Shown one piece after another: positions 18,795 to 26,641 of a stretch of 64,000 nucleotides of DNA; the first letter of the stretch is position 1; each line of letters begins with the position of its first letter. The notes under the pieces are model-generated. The model did no database searches. It was not told the DNA's origin and was given only the letters and a program-made list of their open reading frames with translations. The DNA is from Rufibacter immobilis. Its GTDB lineage: Bacteria; Bacteroidota; Bacteroidia; Cytophagales; Hymenobacteraceae. Both the position numbers and the translations under genes were made by a program. The stretch lies in the NCBI RefSeq assembly GCF_003721565.1, contig NZ_RJJE01000017.1, positions 794,636-858,635 on the forward strand, in the 5' to 3' direction.

Positions 18795-18841
18795 AACCCA
18801 GCTAAAGCTGCTCCAAACGGTGCGGCTTTGGCTGGGTTTTC
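18795..18841 (+). terminator. Terminator of pnp
   Basis: AACCCAGC pairs with GCTGGGTT around an inner hairpin (AAGCTGC/GCGGCTT), followed by TTTTCG. Confidence 0.8.
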
Positions 18842-18977
18842 GTGCTAATTCTTAAAAATAAGCTTACTAATTAAGTAGTTATGCTTGTTTTTTTAGAAAT
18901 AGAACTTTTGGAGCTGGGCTGGGTGTTAATTCACTAGTCCTACTTACACAGATACACACAGATAGAAATACACTCCA

Positions 18978-19841
18978 ATGAGACAGCTGAAAATAAGCAA
19001 GCAGATTACCAACCGGGAAAGCCAGTCCTTAGATAAATATCTTCAGGAGATTGGAAAGGTGGACTTGCTCACCCCAGATGAGGAGGTAACGCTTGCCCAG
19101 CGCATCAGAGAAGGCGATCAGTTCGCCCTCGAGAAATTAACCAAAGCCAACTTACGCTTCGTGGTGTCAGTGGCGAAGCAATACCAAAACCAAGGACTTT
19201 CCCTGGGCGACTTGATCAACGAAGGTAACTTAGGTCTGATCAAAGCGGCCAAGCGTTTTGATGAAACCCGTGGTTTTAAATTTATCTCCTACGCCGTATG
19301 GTGGATCCGTCAGTCTATCCTGCAGGCGTTGGCAGAACAGTCAAGAATTGTACGCTTGCCCTTAAACCGGGTAGGTTCTTTGAATAAAATCTCCAAGTCA
19401 TTCTCAGAGTTGGAGCAGAAGTTTGAGCGGGAGCCTTCTCCGGAAGAAATTGCCGAAGTACTGGAACTGACCACTGCCGAGGTAGTAGACACCCTGAAGA
19501 TCTCCGGCCGTCACGTGTCAGTAGACGCCCCTTTTGTGCAGGGCGAGGAAAACCGTCTGTTAGACGTGCTGGAAAACGAAGATGAAGAATCACCGGATAC
19601 CGGCCTGATGAACGATTCACTCCGTAAAGAAGTACAGCGTGCTCTTTCTACGCTGACCAAACGGGAAGCCGATGTAATCACCCTTTACTTTGGACTGAAC
19701 GGAGAGCATTCATTGACTTTGGAGGAAATTGGTGAGAAGTTTAACCTTACCCGTGAGCGCGTGCGCCAAATCAAAGAGAAAGCGATTCGTCGTTTACGCC
19801 ATACCTCACGGAGCAAAGCCTTAAAGCCTTATTTGGGATAA
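18978..19841 (+). CDS. rpoD: Primary RNA polymerase sigma factor (sigma-70)
   Basis: A 287-residue sigma factor of the short Bacteroidota RpoD type, with no acidic region 1.1. Region 1.2 includes [20 protein letters not shown]. Region 2 has [20 protein letters not shown] and the -10 recognition helix with [10 protein letters not shown]. Region 3 has [12 protein letters not shown]. Region 4 has the helix-turn-helix [20 protein letters not shown]. It directs recognition of the TTG/TAnnTTTG promoters seen in the window. It is monocistronic with its own terminator. Confidence 0.96.
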   Translation: MRQLKISKQITNRESQSLDKYLQEIGKVDLLTPDEEVTLAQRIREGDQFALEKLTKANLRFVVSVAKQYQNQGLSLGDLINEGNLGLIKAAKRFDETRGFKFISYAVWWIRQSILQALAEQSRIVRLPLNRVGSLNKISKSFSELEQKFEREPSPEEIAEVLELTTAEVVDTLKISGRHVSVDAPFVQGEENRLLDVLENEDEESPDTGLMNDSLRKEVQRALSTLTKREADVITLYFGLNGEHSLTLEEIGEKFNLTRERVRQIKEKAIRRLRHTSRSKALKPYLG

Positions 19842-19860
19842 GTTACGTTTACATTTTTGA

Positions 19861-19898
19861 AAGCCTTGGCTTCTGTGGGAGCCAAGGCTTTTGTTTTG
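19861..19898 (+). terminator. Terminator of rpoD
   Basis: AAGCCTTGGC pairs perfectly with GCCAAGGCTT, followed by TTGTTTTGTT. Confidence 0.88.
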
Positions 19899-19914
19899 TT
19901 ATATTCTAATGATA

Positions 19915-19960
19915 AGTGCGTATAGGGGCTCTTTTTCTTAAAACTGCCCCTAAACGCACT
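19915..19960. repeat. Chromosomal palindromic repeat, copy 1
   Basis: AGTGCG and CGCACT flank a core with GGGGCT, CTTTTTCTT and GCCCCTAAA. This is the first copy in the window of a family with consensus CGTTTAGGGGCTGTTTTT, a 2-nt centre, and its complement. Confidence 0.8.
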
Positions 19961-20194
19961 TTCACAATACCAAAAGGAACTCTCACCCACCACAAGTGAG
20001 TTAATCTAAAACGGAATAATTCAATTGCCAGGCCAATAAAATTCCATAAATAGGAACTTTATAAATTACCAGGGCCGAGCAGAAACTTAGAGAGTTTGCA
20101 GGGGTGAAGCTGGCCTGACAGGGATAGACGCTGTTACTACTGACGTGTCTCTAAAATTATTTGTAATATTGCACTCCGAAAATCTTTACCTGAT
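19961..20194. other. Intergenic region before trxB with hairpin potential
   Basis: No gene is seen in these 234 nt of the 353-nt rpoD-trxB gap. It holds a small inverted repeat (CTCAC/GTGAG, 19982-20000) and a nested pair near 20070-20120: CAGGGCC with GGCCTG outside, AAACT with AGTTT inside. It could be a long 5' leader or a small RNA; no known family is recognised. Confidence 0.35.
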
Positions 20195-21139
20195 ATGGAA
20201 AACCAAAAGGAGCGCGTAAAGTGTTTGATCATAGGTTCCGGCCCTGCCGGATACACTGCCGCTATTTACGCCTCGCGTGCCGGTTTAAAGCCGGTGATGT
20301 ACCAAGGCTTGCAGCCAGGTGGTCAGTTGACCATTACCAACGACGTTGAAAATTACCCAGGATACCCTACCGGCGTGAATGGCCCTCAGATGATGGAAGA
20401 TTTCCGTCAGCAGGCGGAGCGTTTCGGAACGGATATTAGATATGGCATTGCCACATCCGTTGATTTCTCCGGTAAACCCCATAAAGTTACCATAGACGAG
20501 CAGAAAGAAATAGAGGCAGACACCGTGATCATTGCCACCGGGGCTTCGGCCAAATGGCTGGGGCTGGAGTCTGAGGCCCGCCTAAACGGGAGCGGTGTTT
20601 CTGCCTGCGCCGTGTGCGACGGGTTCTTCTACCGGGGCCAGGAGGTGGCCATTGTAGGAGCTGGTGACACGGCCTGCGAAGAAGCCCATTACCTGTCTAA
20701 CCTCTGCTCCAAAGTCTACATGATCGTTCGTCGGGATGAGATGAAAGCTTCCCTGATCATGCAGCAGCGCGTGCAGAACACGCCTAACATTGAAATCCTT
20801 TGGAACAGCGTAACAGAGGAAATTTTAGGTGAGTTTGGGGTGGAAGGAGCCCGTATCAAGGATACCCGCTCCGGAGAGACCAGAGACATTGCCGTGAAAG
20901 GATTCTTTGTGGCCATTGGGCATGAGCCTAATTCTAAAATCTTCCAGCCGTACCTGGAGCATGACGCCAACGGATATCTGAAGACCATTCCGGGAACGTC
21001 CAAAACCAATGTAGACGGCGTGTTCGCCTGCGGCGATGTGCAGGACAATGTGTACCGCCAGGCTATTACGGCCGCCGGAACAGGTTGTATGGCTGCCCTG
21101 GATGCCGAAAGGTATCTCGCTTCGCTGGAATATCATTAA
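20195..21139 (+). CDS. trxB: Thioredoxin-disulfide reductase
   Basis: A 314-residue low-molecular-weight TrxR. The N-terminal FAD-binding motif is GSGPAGYTAAIYASRAG. The redox pair is in SACAVCDGFF near residue 135. The NADPH domain is GAGDTACEEAHYLS. The C-terminal FAD motif is VFACGDVQDNVYRQAITAAG. It passes NADPH electrons to thioredoxin. No thioredoxin gene is adjacent. The gene appears to be monocistronic, with a 5' gap of 353 nt and a hairpin terminator downstream. Confidence 0.97.
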   Translation: MENQKERVKCLIIGSGPAGYTAAIYASRAGLKPVMYQGLQPGGQLTITNDVENYPGYPTGVNGPQMMEDFRQQAERFGTDIRYGIATSVDFSGKPHKVTIDEQKEIEADTVIIATGASAKWLGLESEARLNGSGVSACAVCDGFFYRGQEVAIVGAGDTACEEAHYLSNLCSKVYMIVRRDEMKASLIMQQRVQNTPNIEILWNSVTEEILGEFGVEGARIKDTRSGETRDIAVKGFFVAIGHEPNSKIFQPYLEHDANGYLKTIPGTSKTNVDGVFACGDVQDNVYRQAITAAGTGCMAALDAERYLASLEYH

Positions 21140-21148
21140 GAGATAATA

Positions 21149-21197
21149 GTAAAAGCCGCCGTGGCCTTTGTGCAAGCAATAAAACGGCGGCTTTTAC
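21149..21197 (+). terminator. Terminator of trxB
   Basis: GTAAAAGCCGCCGT pairs with ACGGCGGCTTTTAC across a 20-nt loop; a short T run closes the stem. Confidence 0.75.
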
Positions 21198-21249
21198 AGT
21201 TTTAAAGCCGAACCCAAGCTATGTTGGCTCCGGTGAATAATTGGATTAA

Positions 21250-22296
21250 ATGCTTTTAAGAAAAATACTCTTCTTTCTCGTGCTGGCCTGCTTCGCCTTT
21301 ACTGGGCATTTGGCGCAGGCCCAGAAAAAGAGAACTAATCGAGACCTCTTCAAAAGGAAAACGCCCAAGATCAACTATGTGAAGCCAGACACTTCTGTGG
21401 TGATCAAGCAGGAAACGCTGCAGGAAGGCGATCAACCCAAGCGCGGGGAGTTCAGCCCGGTGCGCAAGCTGTCTATCGTGAGCGAAGATACCAGTACCCT
21501 TGATCTGGGGGAACAGAGCATTGTGGAGATGTCTGAGGAGATTCAGGTAGACGACAGCGTCTGGATCAAGATCGCTGCCTATTATGCCATCTGGGATACC
21601 CGCAACATCAATCCTTACCGTAAAGATGGCCGCCAGATCAAAGACACCATTGCCCTTAAGTTATATGACGAACGGCATGCCTATAAAATGCCGCTGGTGA
21701 AAACCCCCATCACTTCTGACTTCGGCTTCCGGGGCTACCGGTGGCACTATGGCACTGACCTTGACCTAGATACCGGCGACTCCGTGAAAGCGGCGTTTGA
21801 CGGAGTTATCCGGATTTCTAAATGGGACGGCGGCGGCTACGGCAACTACCTGGTAGTGCGGCACGTGAACGGTTTGGAGACCCTCTATGGTCACTTAAGC
21901 CGACCGGTGGCCAAAGTGGGGCAATATGTGAAAGCAGGTGAGTTGATTGGCTGGGGCGGGAGCACCGGCCGTAGTTCAGGGCCGCACCTTCACTATGAGG
22001 TACGCTACGAGGGCAATCCCATTGACCCTGAGGAGTTGTACAATTTCCCCGGCTACTTGCTCAAAGATGAAAACTTCACTATCACCTCGGCTTTATTCAG
22101 TTATTACAACCGTACCGGTAAAAAGTCTTCCTCGGCCAGTAGAGCCCGCAGGACGGTATACCACAAGGTGAGAAGCGGGGAGGTATTGGGTTCTATAGCC
22201 CGTAAATACGGAGTATCGGTAAGTCAGATCACGCGTCTTAACCGCATTACCACCAGAACCACGTTGCGCGTAGGCCGCAGCTTGCGTATCAAATAA
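21250..22296 (+). CDS. M23 family metallopeptidase with LysM domain
   Basis: A 348-residue exported protein. A signal peptide is visible (ILFFLVLACFAFTGHLAQAQ). A basic, poorly conserved region reaches about residue 150. The LytM/M23 domain follows, with zinc ligands in WHYGTDLDLDTGD and in the HLHYEVR motif, and GHLSRPVAKVGQYV between them. The C-terminal 45 residues are a LysM repeat (YHKVRSGEVLGSIARKYGVS). It probably cleaves peptidoglycan cross-links or activates amidases in growth or division. It ends 7 nt before bshB1, so the two may be co-transcribed although unrelated in function. Confidence 0.93.
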   Translation: MLLRKILFFLVLACFAFTGHLAQAQKKRTNRDLFKRKTPKINYVKPDTSVVIKQETLQEGDQPKRGEFSPVRKLSIVSEDTSTLDLGEQSIVEMSEEIQVDDSVWIKIAAYYAIWDTRNINPYRKDGRQIKDTIALKLYDERHAYKMPLVKTPITSDFGFRGYRWHYGTDLDLDTGDSVKAAFDGVIRISKWDGGGYGNYLVVRHVNGLETLYGHLSRPVAKVGQYVKAGELIGWGGSTGRSSGPHLHYEVRYEGNPIDPEELYNFPGYLLKDENFTITSALFSYYNRTGKKSSSASRARRTVYHKVRSGEVLGSIARKYGVSVSQITRLNRITTRTTLRVGRSLRIK

Positions 22297-22303
22297 GCGA
22301 AAC

Positions 22304-23032
22304 ATGAAATTAGATATACTAGCCTTCGCCTCCCATCCAGATGATGCCGAGTTGGGATGCGTGGGTACACTTTTGGCCCATAAAGCCCAGGGAAAGAAAA
22401 TCGGGATAATAGATCTTACCAGGGGAGAACTAGGCACCCGGGGTACCCCTGAAACCAGAGCGCAGGAAGCCGCCGCCGCCGCCGCGGTTTTGCAACTGGA
22501 TGCGCGCGAGAATTTAGGGATGGCTGATGGATTCTTTAGGAACGACGAAGAACACCAACGGAAAGTGATTCAGGCCATAAGAAAGTACCAACCCGAGATT
22601 GTCTTGATGAACGCCGTGCAGGACCGTCACCCAGACCATGGGCGGGGAAGCCAGTTGGTTTCAGAATCTTGCTTCTTCTCGGGGCTTCGGCAGATCAAGA
22701 CCCTTGCCGCCGATGGTGAGGAACAACAGCCCTGGCGACCAAAGGCCGTCTATCATTACATCCAGGATCGGTTCATTACCCCAGATCTTATCGTAGACAT
22801 CACGCCGTACTGGGAGCAAAAGGTGGAGGCCATCAGAGCTTTCAAAAGCCAGTTTTTCACGCCAGCCAGTGAGAACACTTCAGAACCGGCCACCTACATC
22901 TCCTCGCCGGAGTTTATGCGGTTCATAGAGGCCCGAGCCCTGGAATTTGGGCATGCCATTGGGGCCGTTTACGGCGAAGGCTTCACCAAAGAGAGATACA
23001 TAGGAGTAAAGAACCTGTTTGATCTGATGTAA
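22304..23032 (+). CDS. bshB1: Bacillithiol biosynthesis deacetylase BshB1
   Basis: A 242-residue LmbE-type deacetylase. The zinc site motif is ASHPDDAELGC near the N-terminus and the second ligand lies in DRHPDHGRGS. The GELGTRGT loop is typical of BshB1. It removes the acetyl group from N-acetylglucosaminyl-malate in the second step of bacillithiol synthesis; bacillithiol is the main low-molecular-weight thiol of Bacteroidota. bshA and bshC are not in the window. The nearby trxB is another thiol gene, but no shared control is visible. Confidence 0.93.
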   Translation: MKLDILAFASHPDDAELGCVGTLLAHKAQGKKIGIIDLTRGELGTRGTPETRAQEAAAAAAVLQLDARENLGMADGFFRNDEEHQRKVIQAIRKYQPEIVLMNAVQDRHPDHGRGSQLVSESCFFSGLRQIKTLAADGEEQQPWRPKAVYHYIQDRFITPDLIVDITPYWEQKVEAIRAFKSQFFTPASENTSEPATYISSPEFMRFIEARALEFGHAIGAVYGEGFTKERYIGVKNLFDLM

Positions 23033-23061
23033 TAAGGCTAGAGGTTCTTTCCTTTCACATT

Positions 23062-23103
23062 CCTGTTTAGGGCCTGTTTTCAGAAAAACGGCCCCTAAAC
23101 AGG
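23062..23103. repeat. Chromosomal palindromic repeat, copy 2
   Basis: CCTGTTTAGGGCCTGTTTT, centre CAG, then AAAAACGGCCCCTAAACAGG: same family as 19915-19960, located after bshB1. Confidence 0.85.
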
Positions 23104-23135
23104 AATTCTTTTTTACGCTCATTGAGACCTAAAGT

Positions 23136-23169
23136 AAAAAAGGCCCGGCGTATTTGCCGGGCCTTTTTG
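23136..23169. terminator. Bidirectional terminator between bshB1 and accC
   Basis: AAAAAAGGCCCGGC and GCCGGGCCTTTTT form a strong stem with T runs on both strands between convergent genes. Confidence 0.9.
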
Positions 23170-23184
23170 CTGTAAAGCTATGAT

Positions 23185-23225
23185 GGGTTTAGGGGCCGTT
23201 TTTCCAAAAATCGGCCTAAACTGGG
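23185..23225. repeat. Chromosomal palindromic repeat, copy 3
   Basis: GTTTAGGGGCCGTTTTT, CC, AAAAATCGGCCTAAAC: same family, directly after the accC stop. The second arm lacks two bases of the consensus. Confidence 0.85.
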
Positions 23226-23228
23226 AAA

Positions 23229-24737
23229 CTATTTCATTCTGTTCTTCCGCCAGTCAGACATACCGCCCGTAGGCGTAACAGCAGCAGATGGGGTAGAGGT
23301 GGTTTTCTTGGCTTTACCGGCAAAAAGAGCAGCCAACACGGCCGCGATTTCCTCTTCCTCTGGAGCGGGCGAAGGCTTGAGAACCGAAGGGTCCTGGAAA
23401 TAGCGGTTGATGAATTTGGTGTCAAAGTTGCCGGAACGGAACGCCTCGTGCTCCATCACAAACCGCCCGAAAGGCAGCGTGGTCTCAATGCCGGTGATCT
23501 GGTACTCATCAATGGCCCTGATCATTTTATCTATAGCCTCTTGCCGGTCTTTCCCAAAGGTCACCAGCTTCGCGATCATGGGGTCATAGTAGATCGGGAT
23601 TTCCATGCCTTCCTCAAATCCGTCGTCCACGCGTACCCCCAATCCTTGAGGGCGCTTGTAGGTGGTGAGGGTTCCAATGTCTGGGAGGAAGTTATTGGTA
23701 GGATCTTCAGCGTACACGCGCAGTTCCAAGGCGTGGCCGTTAATGGTGAGGTCTTCCTGAGCGAAGGAGAGCGGGGCGCCCTGAGCCACCAAAATCTGCT
23801 CTTTCACAAGATCCAAACCGGTGATCTGCTCCGTTACGGGGTGTTCTACCTGTAGGCGGGTGTTCATCTCCAGGAAGTAGAAATTCAGGTTCCCGTCCAG
23901 GAGGAACTCCACGGTACCGGCGCCCACGTAGTTGCAGGCTTTGGCCACGTCTACCGCGCAGCGGCCCATCTGGTCGCGCAATTCAGGGGTGAGCACCGCA
24001 GAAGGAGCCTCTTCAATCACTTTCTGGTGACGGCGCTGGATGGAGCACTCGCGCTCAAACAGGTGCACAATATTGCCGTGGGTGTCTCCCAAAACCTGTA
24101 TCTCAATGTGGCGCGGCGAGCCGATGTATTTCTCTATAAACACCGAACCATCGCCGAAGGCGGAGGTAGCCTCGCTCACGGCCAGCTGCATCTGCTCCTC
24201 AAACTCAGAGACCCGTTCCACCACGCGCATTCCTTTTCCGCCGCCGCCGGCGCTGGCTTTGATCAGGATAGGGAACCCAATGTTAGTGGCTATGACTTTA
24301 GCTTCTTCAATGTCTGTGATGGCATATTCCGTGCCCGGTACCATGGGAATGTTGTACTGCGCCACGGCCGCTTTGGCCGCCAGTTTAGAGCCCATAAGTT
24401 CAATGGCTTCCGGGGACGGACCAATAAACGTGATGCCGGCCTCCTGCACCTGTTGCGCGAAACCAGCGTTCTCAGAAAGAAATCCGTAACCGGGGTGGAT
24501 GGCGTCAACGCCCAGGCGCTTGCACACGTCCAGAATCACATCGGCACGCAGGTAAGAAGCACTGGACGCAGGAGGGCCCACACAGACCGCCTCGTCGGCG
24601 TAGCGGACGTGCAGCGCCTGGCGGTCGGCCTCAGAGTAAATGGCCACGGTTTTAATGCCCATTTCGCGGGCAGAACGCATCACGCGCAAGGCTATCTCGC
24701 CGCGGTTAGCCACCAGTAGCTTTTCGATTTTCTTCAT
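23229..24737 (-). CDS. accC: Biotin carboxylase subunit (acetyl-/propionyl-CoA carboxylase)
   Basis: A 502-residue ATP-grasp enzyme that carboxylates biotin on a carrier protein. Start ATG 24737 (MKKIEKLLVANRGEIALR) is chosen because the family begins here; the frame extends further upstream without support. Visible are the Gly-rich ATP loop (KASAGGGGKGMRVV), the biotin/bicarbonate segment ECSIQRRHQKVIEEAP, and the active-site stretch EMNTRLQVEHPVTE. A 50-residue tail ends WRKNRMK and is more like propionyl-CoA type subunits. No accB or carboxyltransferase gene lies nearby, so its partner is encoded elsewhere. Confidence 0.93.
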   Translation of the reverse strand: MKKIEKLLVANRGEIALRVMRSAREMGIKTVAIYSEADRQALHVRYADEAVCVGPPASSASYLRADVILDVCKRLGVDAIHPGYGFLSENAGFAQQVQEAGITFIGPSPEAIELMGSKLAAKAAVAQYNIPMVPGTEYAITDIEEAKVIATNIGFPILIKASAGGGGKGMRVVERVSEFEEQMQLAVSEATSAFGDGSVFIEKYIGSPRHIEIQVLGDTHGNIVHLFERECSIQRRHQKVIEEAPSAVLTPELRDQMGRCAVDVAKACNYVGAGTVEFLLDGNLNFYFLEMNTRLQVEHPVTEQITGLDLVKEQILVAQGAPLSFAQEDLTINGHALELRVYAEDPTNNFLPDIGTLTTYKRPQGLGVRVDDGFEEGMEIPIYYDPMIAKLVTFGKDRQEAIDKMIRAIDEYQITGIETTLPFGRFVMEHEAFRSGNFDTKFINRYFQDPSVLKPSPAPEEEEIAAVLAALFAGKAKKTTSTPSAAVTPTGGMSDWRKNRMK

Positions 24738-24785
24738 TTTGGTGAGTACGGTTCGGTTAGTTTTCCAAAGAACGGGCATTCTGGG

Positions 24786-24793
24786 CAAAGTTA
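24786..24793 (-). promoter_or_regulatory. Putative -7 box for accC
   Basis: TAACTTTG on the minus strand, 49 nt before the accC start. No clear TTG lies at the expected distance upstream. Confidence 0.45.
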
Positions 24794-24826
24794 AAAGATG
24801 AATTTGTGTATCTGGCTGGCGCTTAC

Positions 24827-24857
24827 TTTGTATTTGAAGACAATCAATGTAAATTTG
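24827..24857 (+). promoter_or_regulatory. Promoter of the alpha-oxoamine synthase gene
   Basis: TTTG (24827-24830) and TAAATTTG (24850-24857) are 19 bp apart, a full consensus match. The 5' leader would be about 75 nt. Confidence 0.7.
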
Positions 24858-24939
24858 CCAACCTTTTAGGTACTTCAATTTGATTTAAGAAGGCTATAAT
24901 TCACCCTTCGCATCATTAACCGCCTTAACCTTATCTAAA

Positions 24940-26178
24940 GTGGATTTATTTGAAAAGTTATTGGCCAACCGCGGACCGCTTGGCAGCCATTCTCACTACG
25001 CACACGGTTACTTCACGTTTCCTAAACTGGAGGGCGAAATCGCTCCCCGTATGACGTTCAGGGGCAAGCAGGTATTGACCTGGAGCTTGAACAATTACTT
25101 GGGCCTGGCCAACCACCCCGAAGTAAGGAAAGCTGACGCCGATGCCGCTGCTGAGTTTGGGATGGCGTTGCCCATGGGTGCCCGCATCATGTCTGGTAAT
25201 TCCAATAACCATGAGCGCTTAGAAAATGAGTTAGCAGAGTTTGTGCAGAAAGAAGATGCATTCCTGCTTAACTTCGGTTACCAAGGGGTTGTTTCCATTA
25301 TTGATGCGATGGTAGACCGCCATGACGTTATTGTGTACGATGCCGAGTCACACGCCTGCATCATTGACGGCGTGCGTCTGCACCAAGGCAAGCGTTTTGT
25401 GTACCAGCACAACAACATTGAGAGCCTGGAGAAGCAGCTGCAGCGGGCCACCCGCTTAACCAACGAAACCGGCGGCGGTATTTTGGTGATCACCGAAGGA
25501 GTGTTTGGCATGAGCGGTAACTTGGGTAAACTGAAGGAGATTGTTGCCCTGAAGGAGAAATTCAGCTTCCGCCTGTTCATTGACGATGCACACGGGTTTG
25601 GTACCATGGGGGCCACGGGTGCCGGTACCGGCGAGCACCTGGGCGTGCAGGATGGCATTGACATCTACTTCTCTACCTTTGCCAAGTCTATGGCTAGCAT
25701 TGGTGCGTTTGTGGCAAGCAATGAGCAGGTGATTGAATACCTGCGCTACAACATGCGCTCACAGACCTACGCCAAATCATTACCCATGACTCTGGTGGTA
25801 GGAGCCCTGAAGCGTCTGGAACTGCTCCGCAACAAGCCTGAGCTGAAAGATAACCTTTGGAAAGTGGTGAACGCCCTGCAAAGCGGCCTGCGCGAGAAAG
25901 GCTTCAACATTGGGACTACAGAATCTCCCGTGACACCGGTGTTGCTGAACGGCCAGATTCCGGATGCAACCGCCCTTACGCTTGATCTGCGCGAGAATTA
26001 TAACATTTTCTGCTCTATTGTGGTGTACCCGGTGGTGCCTAAGGATGTGATCATGCTCCGCCTGATCCCAACGGCCGCCCACACCCTGGAAGACGTGGCC
26101 GAGACCATCGCTGCTTTTGAGGCAATTTCCGCCAAGCTAGATAAAGGACTTTATACTAAATCTTCGGCGACGGTCTAA
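24940..26178 (+). CDS. Alpha-oxoamine synthase, probable serine palmitoyltransferase
   Basis: A 412-residue PLP enzyme of fold type I with a GTG start. The PLP Lys is in TFAKSMASIGAF, the Asp that binds the pyridine nitrogen in FIDDAHGFGTMG, and NSNNHERLENELAEF matches the substrate-entry segment. The family includes serine palmitoyltransferase, KBL, BioF and CqsA. In Bacteroidota, which make sphingolipids, a stand-alone gene with this sequence type is most likely serine palmitoyltransferase, joining serine and an acyl thioester. No tdh, bio or heme genes are nearby to favour an alternative. The name is therefore probable, not proven. Confidence 0.75.
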   Translation: MDLFEKLLANRGPLGSHSHYAHGYFTFPKLEGEIAPRMTFRGKQVLTWSLNNYLGLANHPEVRKADADAAAEFGMALPMGARIMSGNSNNHERLENELAEFVQKEDAFLLNFGYQGVVSIIDAMVDRHDVIVYDAESHACIIDGVRLHQGKRFVYQHNNIESLEKQLQRATRLTNETGGGILVITEGVFGMSGNLGKLKEIVALKEKFSFRLFIDDAHGFGTMGATGAGTGEHLGVQDGIDIYFSTFAKSMASIGAFVASNEQVIEYLRYNMRSQTYAKSLPMTLVVGALKRLELLRNKPELKDNLWKVVNALQSGLREKGFNIGTTESPVTPVLLNGQIPDATALTLDLRENYNIFCSIVVYPVVPKDVIMLRLIPTAAHTLEDVAETIAAFEAISAKLDKGLYTKSSATV

Positions 26179-26289
26179 AAACAGGCATTGTTAATAAAAT
26201 AATACAAACGCTTATTTTTTTGCACCTTATTTTATAATTCCTATATTAGAGCCATTAAACGTAATGTTAAACCTTTAAAACAAGCTCTA

Positions 26290-26478
26290 ATGAACAATTT
26301 TTCCAAACTTAAGGATCTGGTTCTATCTCTGGAGAGTGACTTCGAGAAATTCTATGACAAGAAGAATTCAGCTGCCGGTACTCGCGTAAGAAAAGGCATG
26401 CAGGATCTGAAAAACATGGCCCAGGATATCCGTAAGGAAGTTCAGGATATGAAAAACAGCGAAGGTGCTGCTAAATAA
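26290..26478 (+). CDS. Histone H1-like Hc1 family protein
   Basis: A 62-residue protein, LKDLVLSLESDFEKFYDKKN followed by GTRVRKGMQDLKNMAQDI and a Lys-rich end. This is the Bacteroidota Hc1-type protein related to the N-terminal half of chlamydial HctA. It lacks the long Lys/Ala tail of the chlamydial protein. It probably binds DNA or RNA in the nucleoid. It is monocistronic with a strong terminator and an AT-rich upstream region of about 110 nt, consistent with high expression. Confidence 0.85.
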   Translation: MNNFSKLKDLVLSLESDFEKFYDKKNSAAGTRVRKGMQDLKNMAQDIRKEVQDMKNSEGAAK

Positions 26479-26502
26479 GTTGCTCTTTAATAAGATATTA
26501 TA

Positions 26503-26534
26503 AAAAAAGGTGGGTCTAACAACCCGCCTTTTTT
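26503..26534 (+). terminator. Terminator of the Hc1-like gene
   Basis: AAAGGTGGGT pairs with ACCCGCCTTT (one G-T pair), followed by seven T. Confidence 0.88.
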
Positions 26535-26560
26535 TATGCCCGCCAGTCGGGCGTATGTTC

Positions 26561-26614
26561 ATAAAAAAAATCCCGTTTAGGGGTCGTTTTTCCGGAAACG
26601 GCCCCTAAACGGGA
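26561..26614 (-). repeat. Palindromic repeat copy 4, likely tyrS terminator
   Basis: TCCCGTTTAGGGGTCG, a short centre, then CGGCCCCTAAACGGGA. On the minus strand, downstream of tyrS, the hairpin is followed by eight T, so this copy appears to serve as a terminator. Confidence 0.8.
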
Positions 26615-26641
26615 GAGATGAAAAGCTGTCTTTCTGTTGTT

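Noticed and set aside
20716-21048. Minus-strand frame inside trxB
   Set aside because: Overlaps the conserved NADPH and FAD motifs of trxB; a shadow only.
24027-24719. 230-residue plus-strand frame opposite accC
   Set aside because: A shadow of a high-GC conserved gene; composition is His/Arg-rich and lacks domains.
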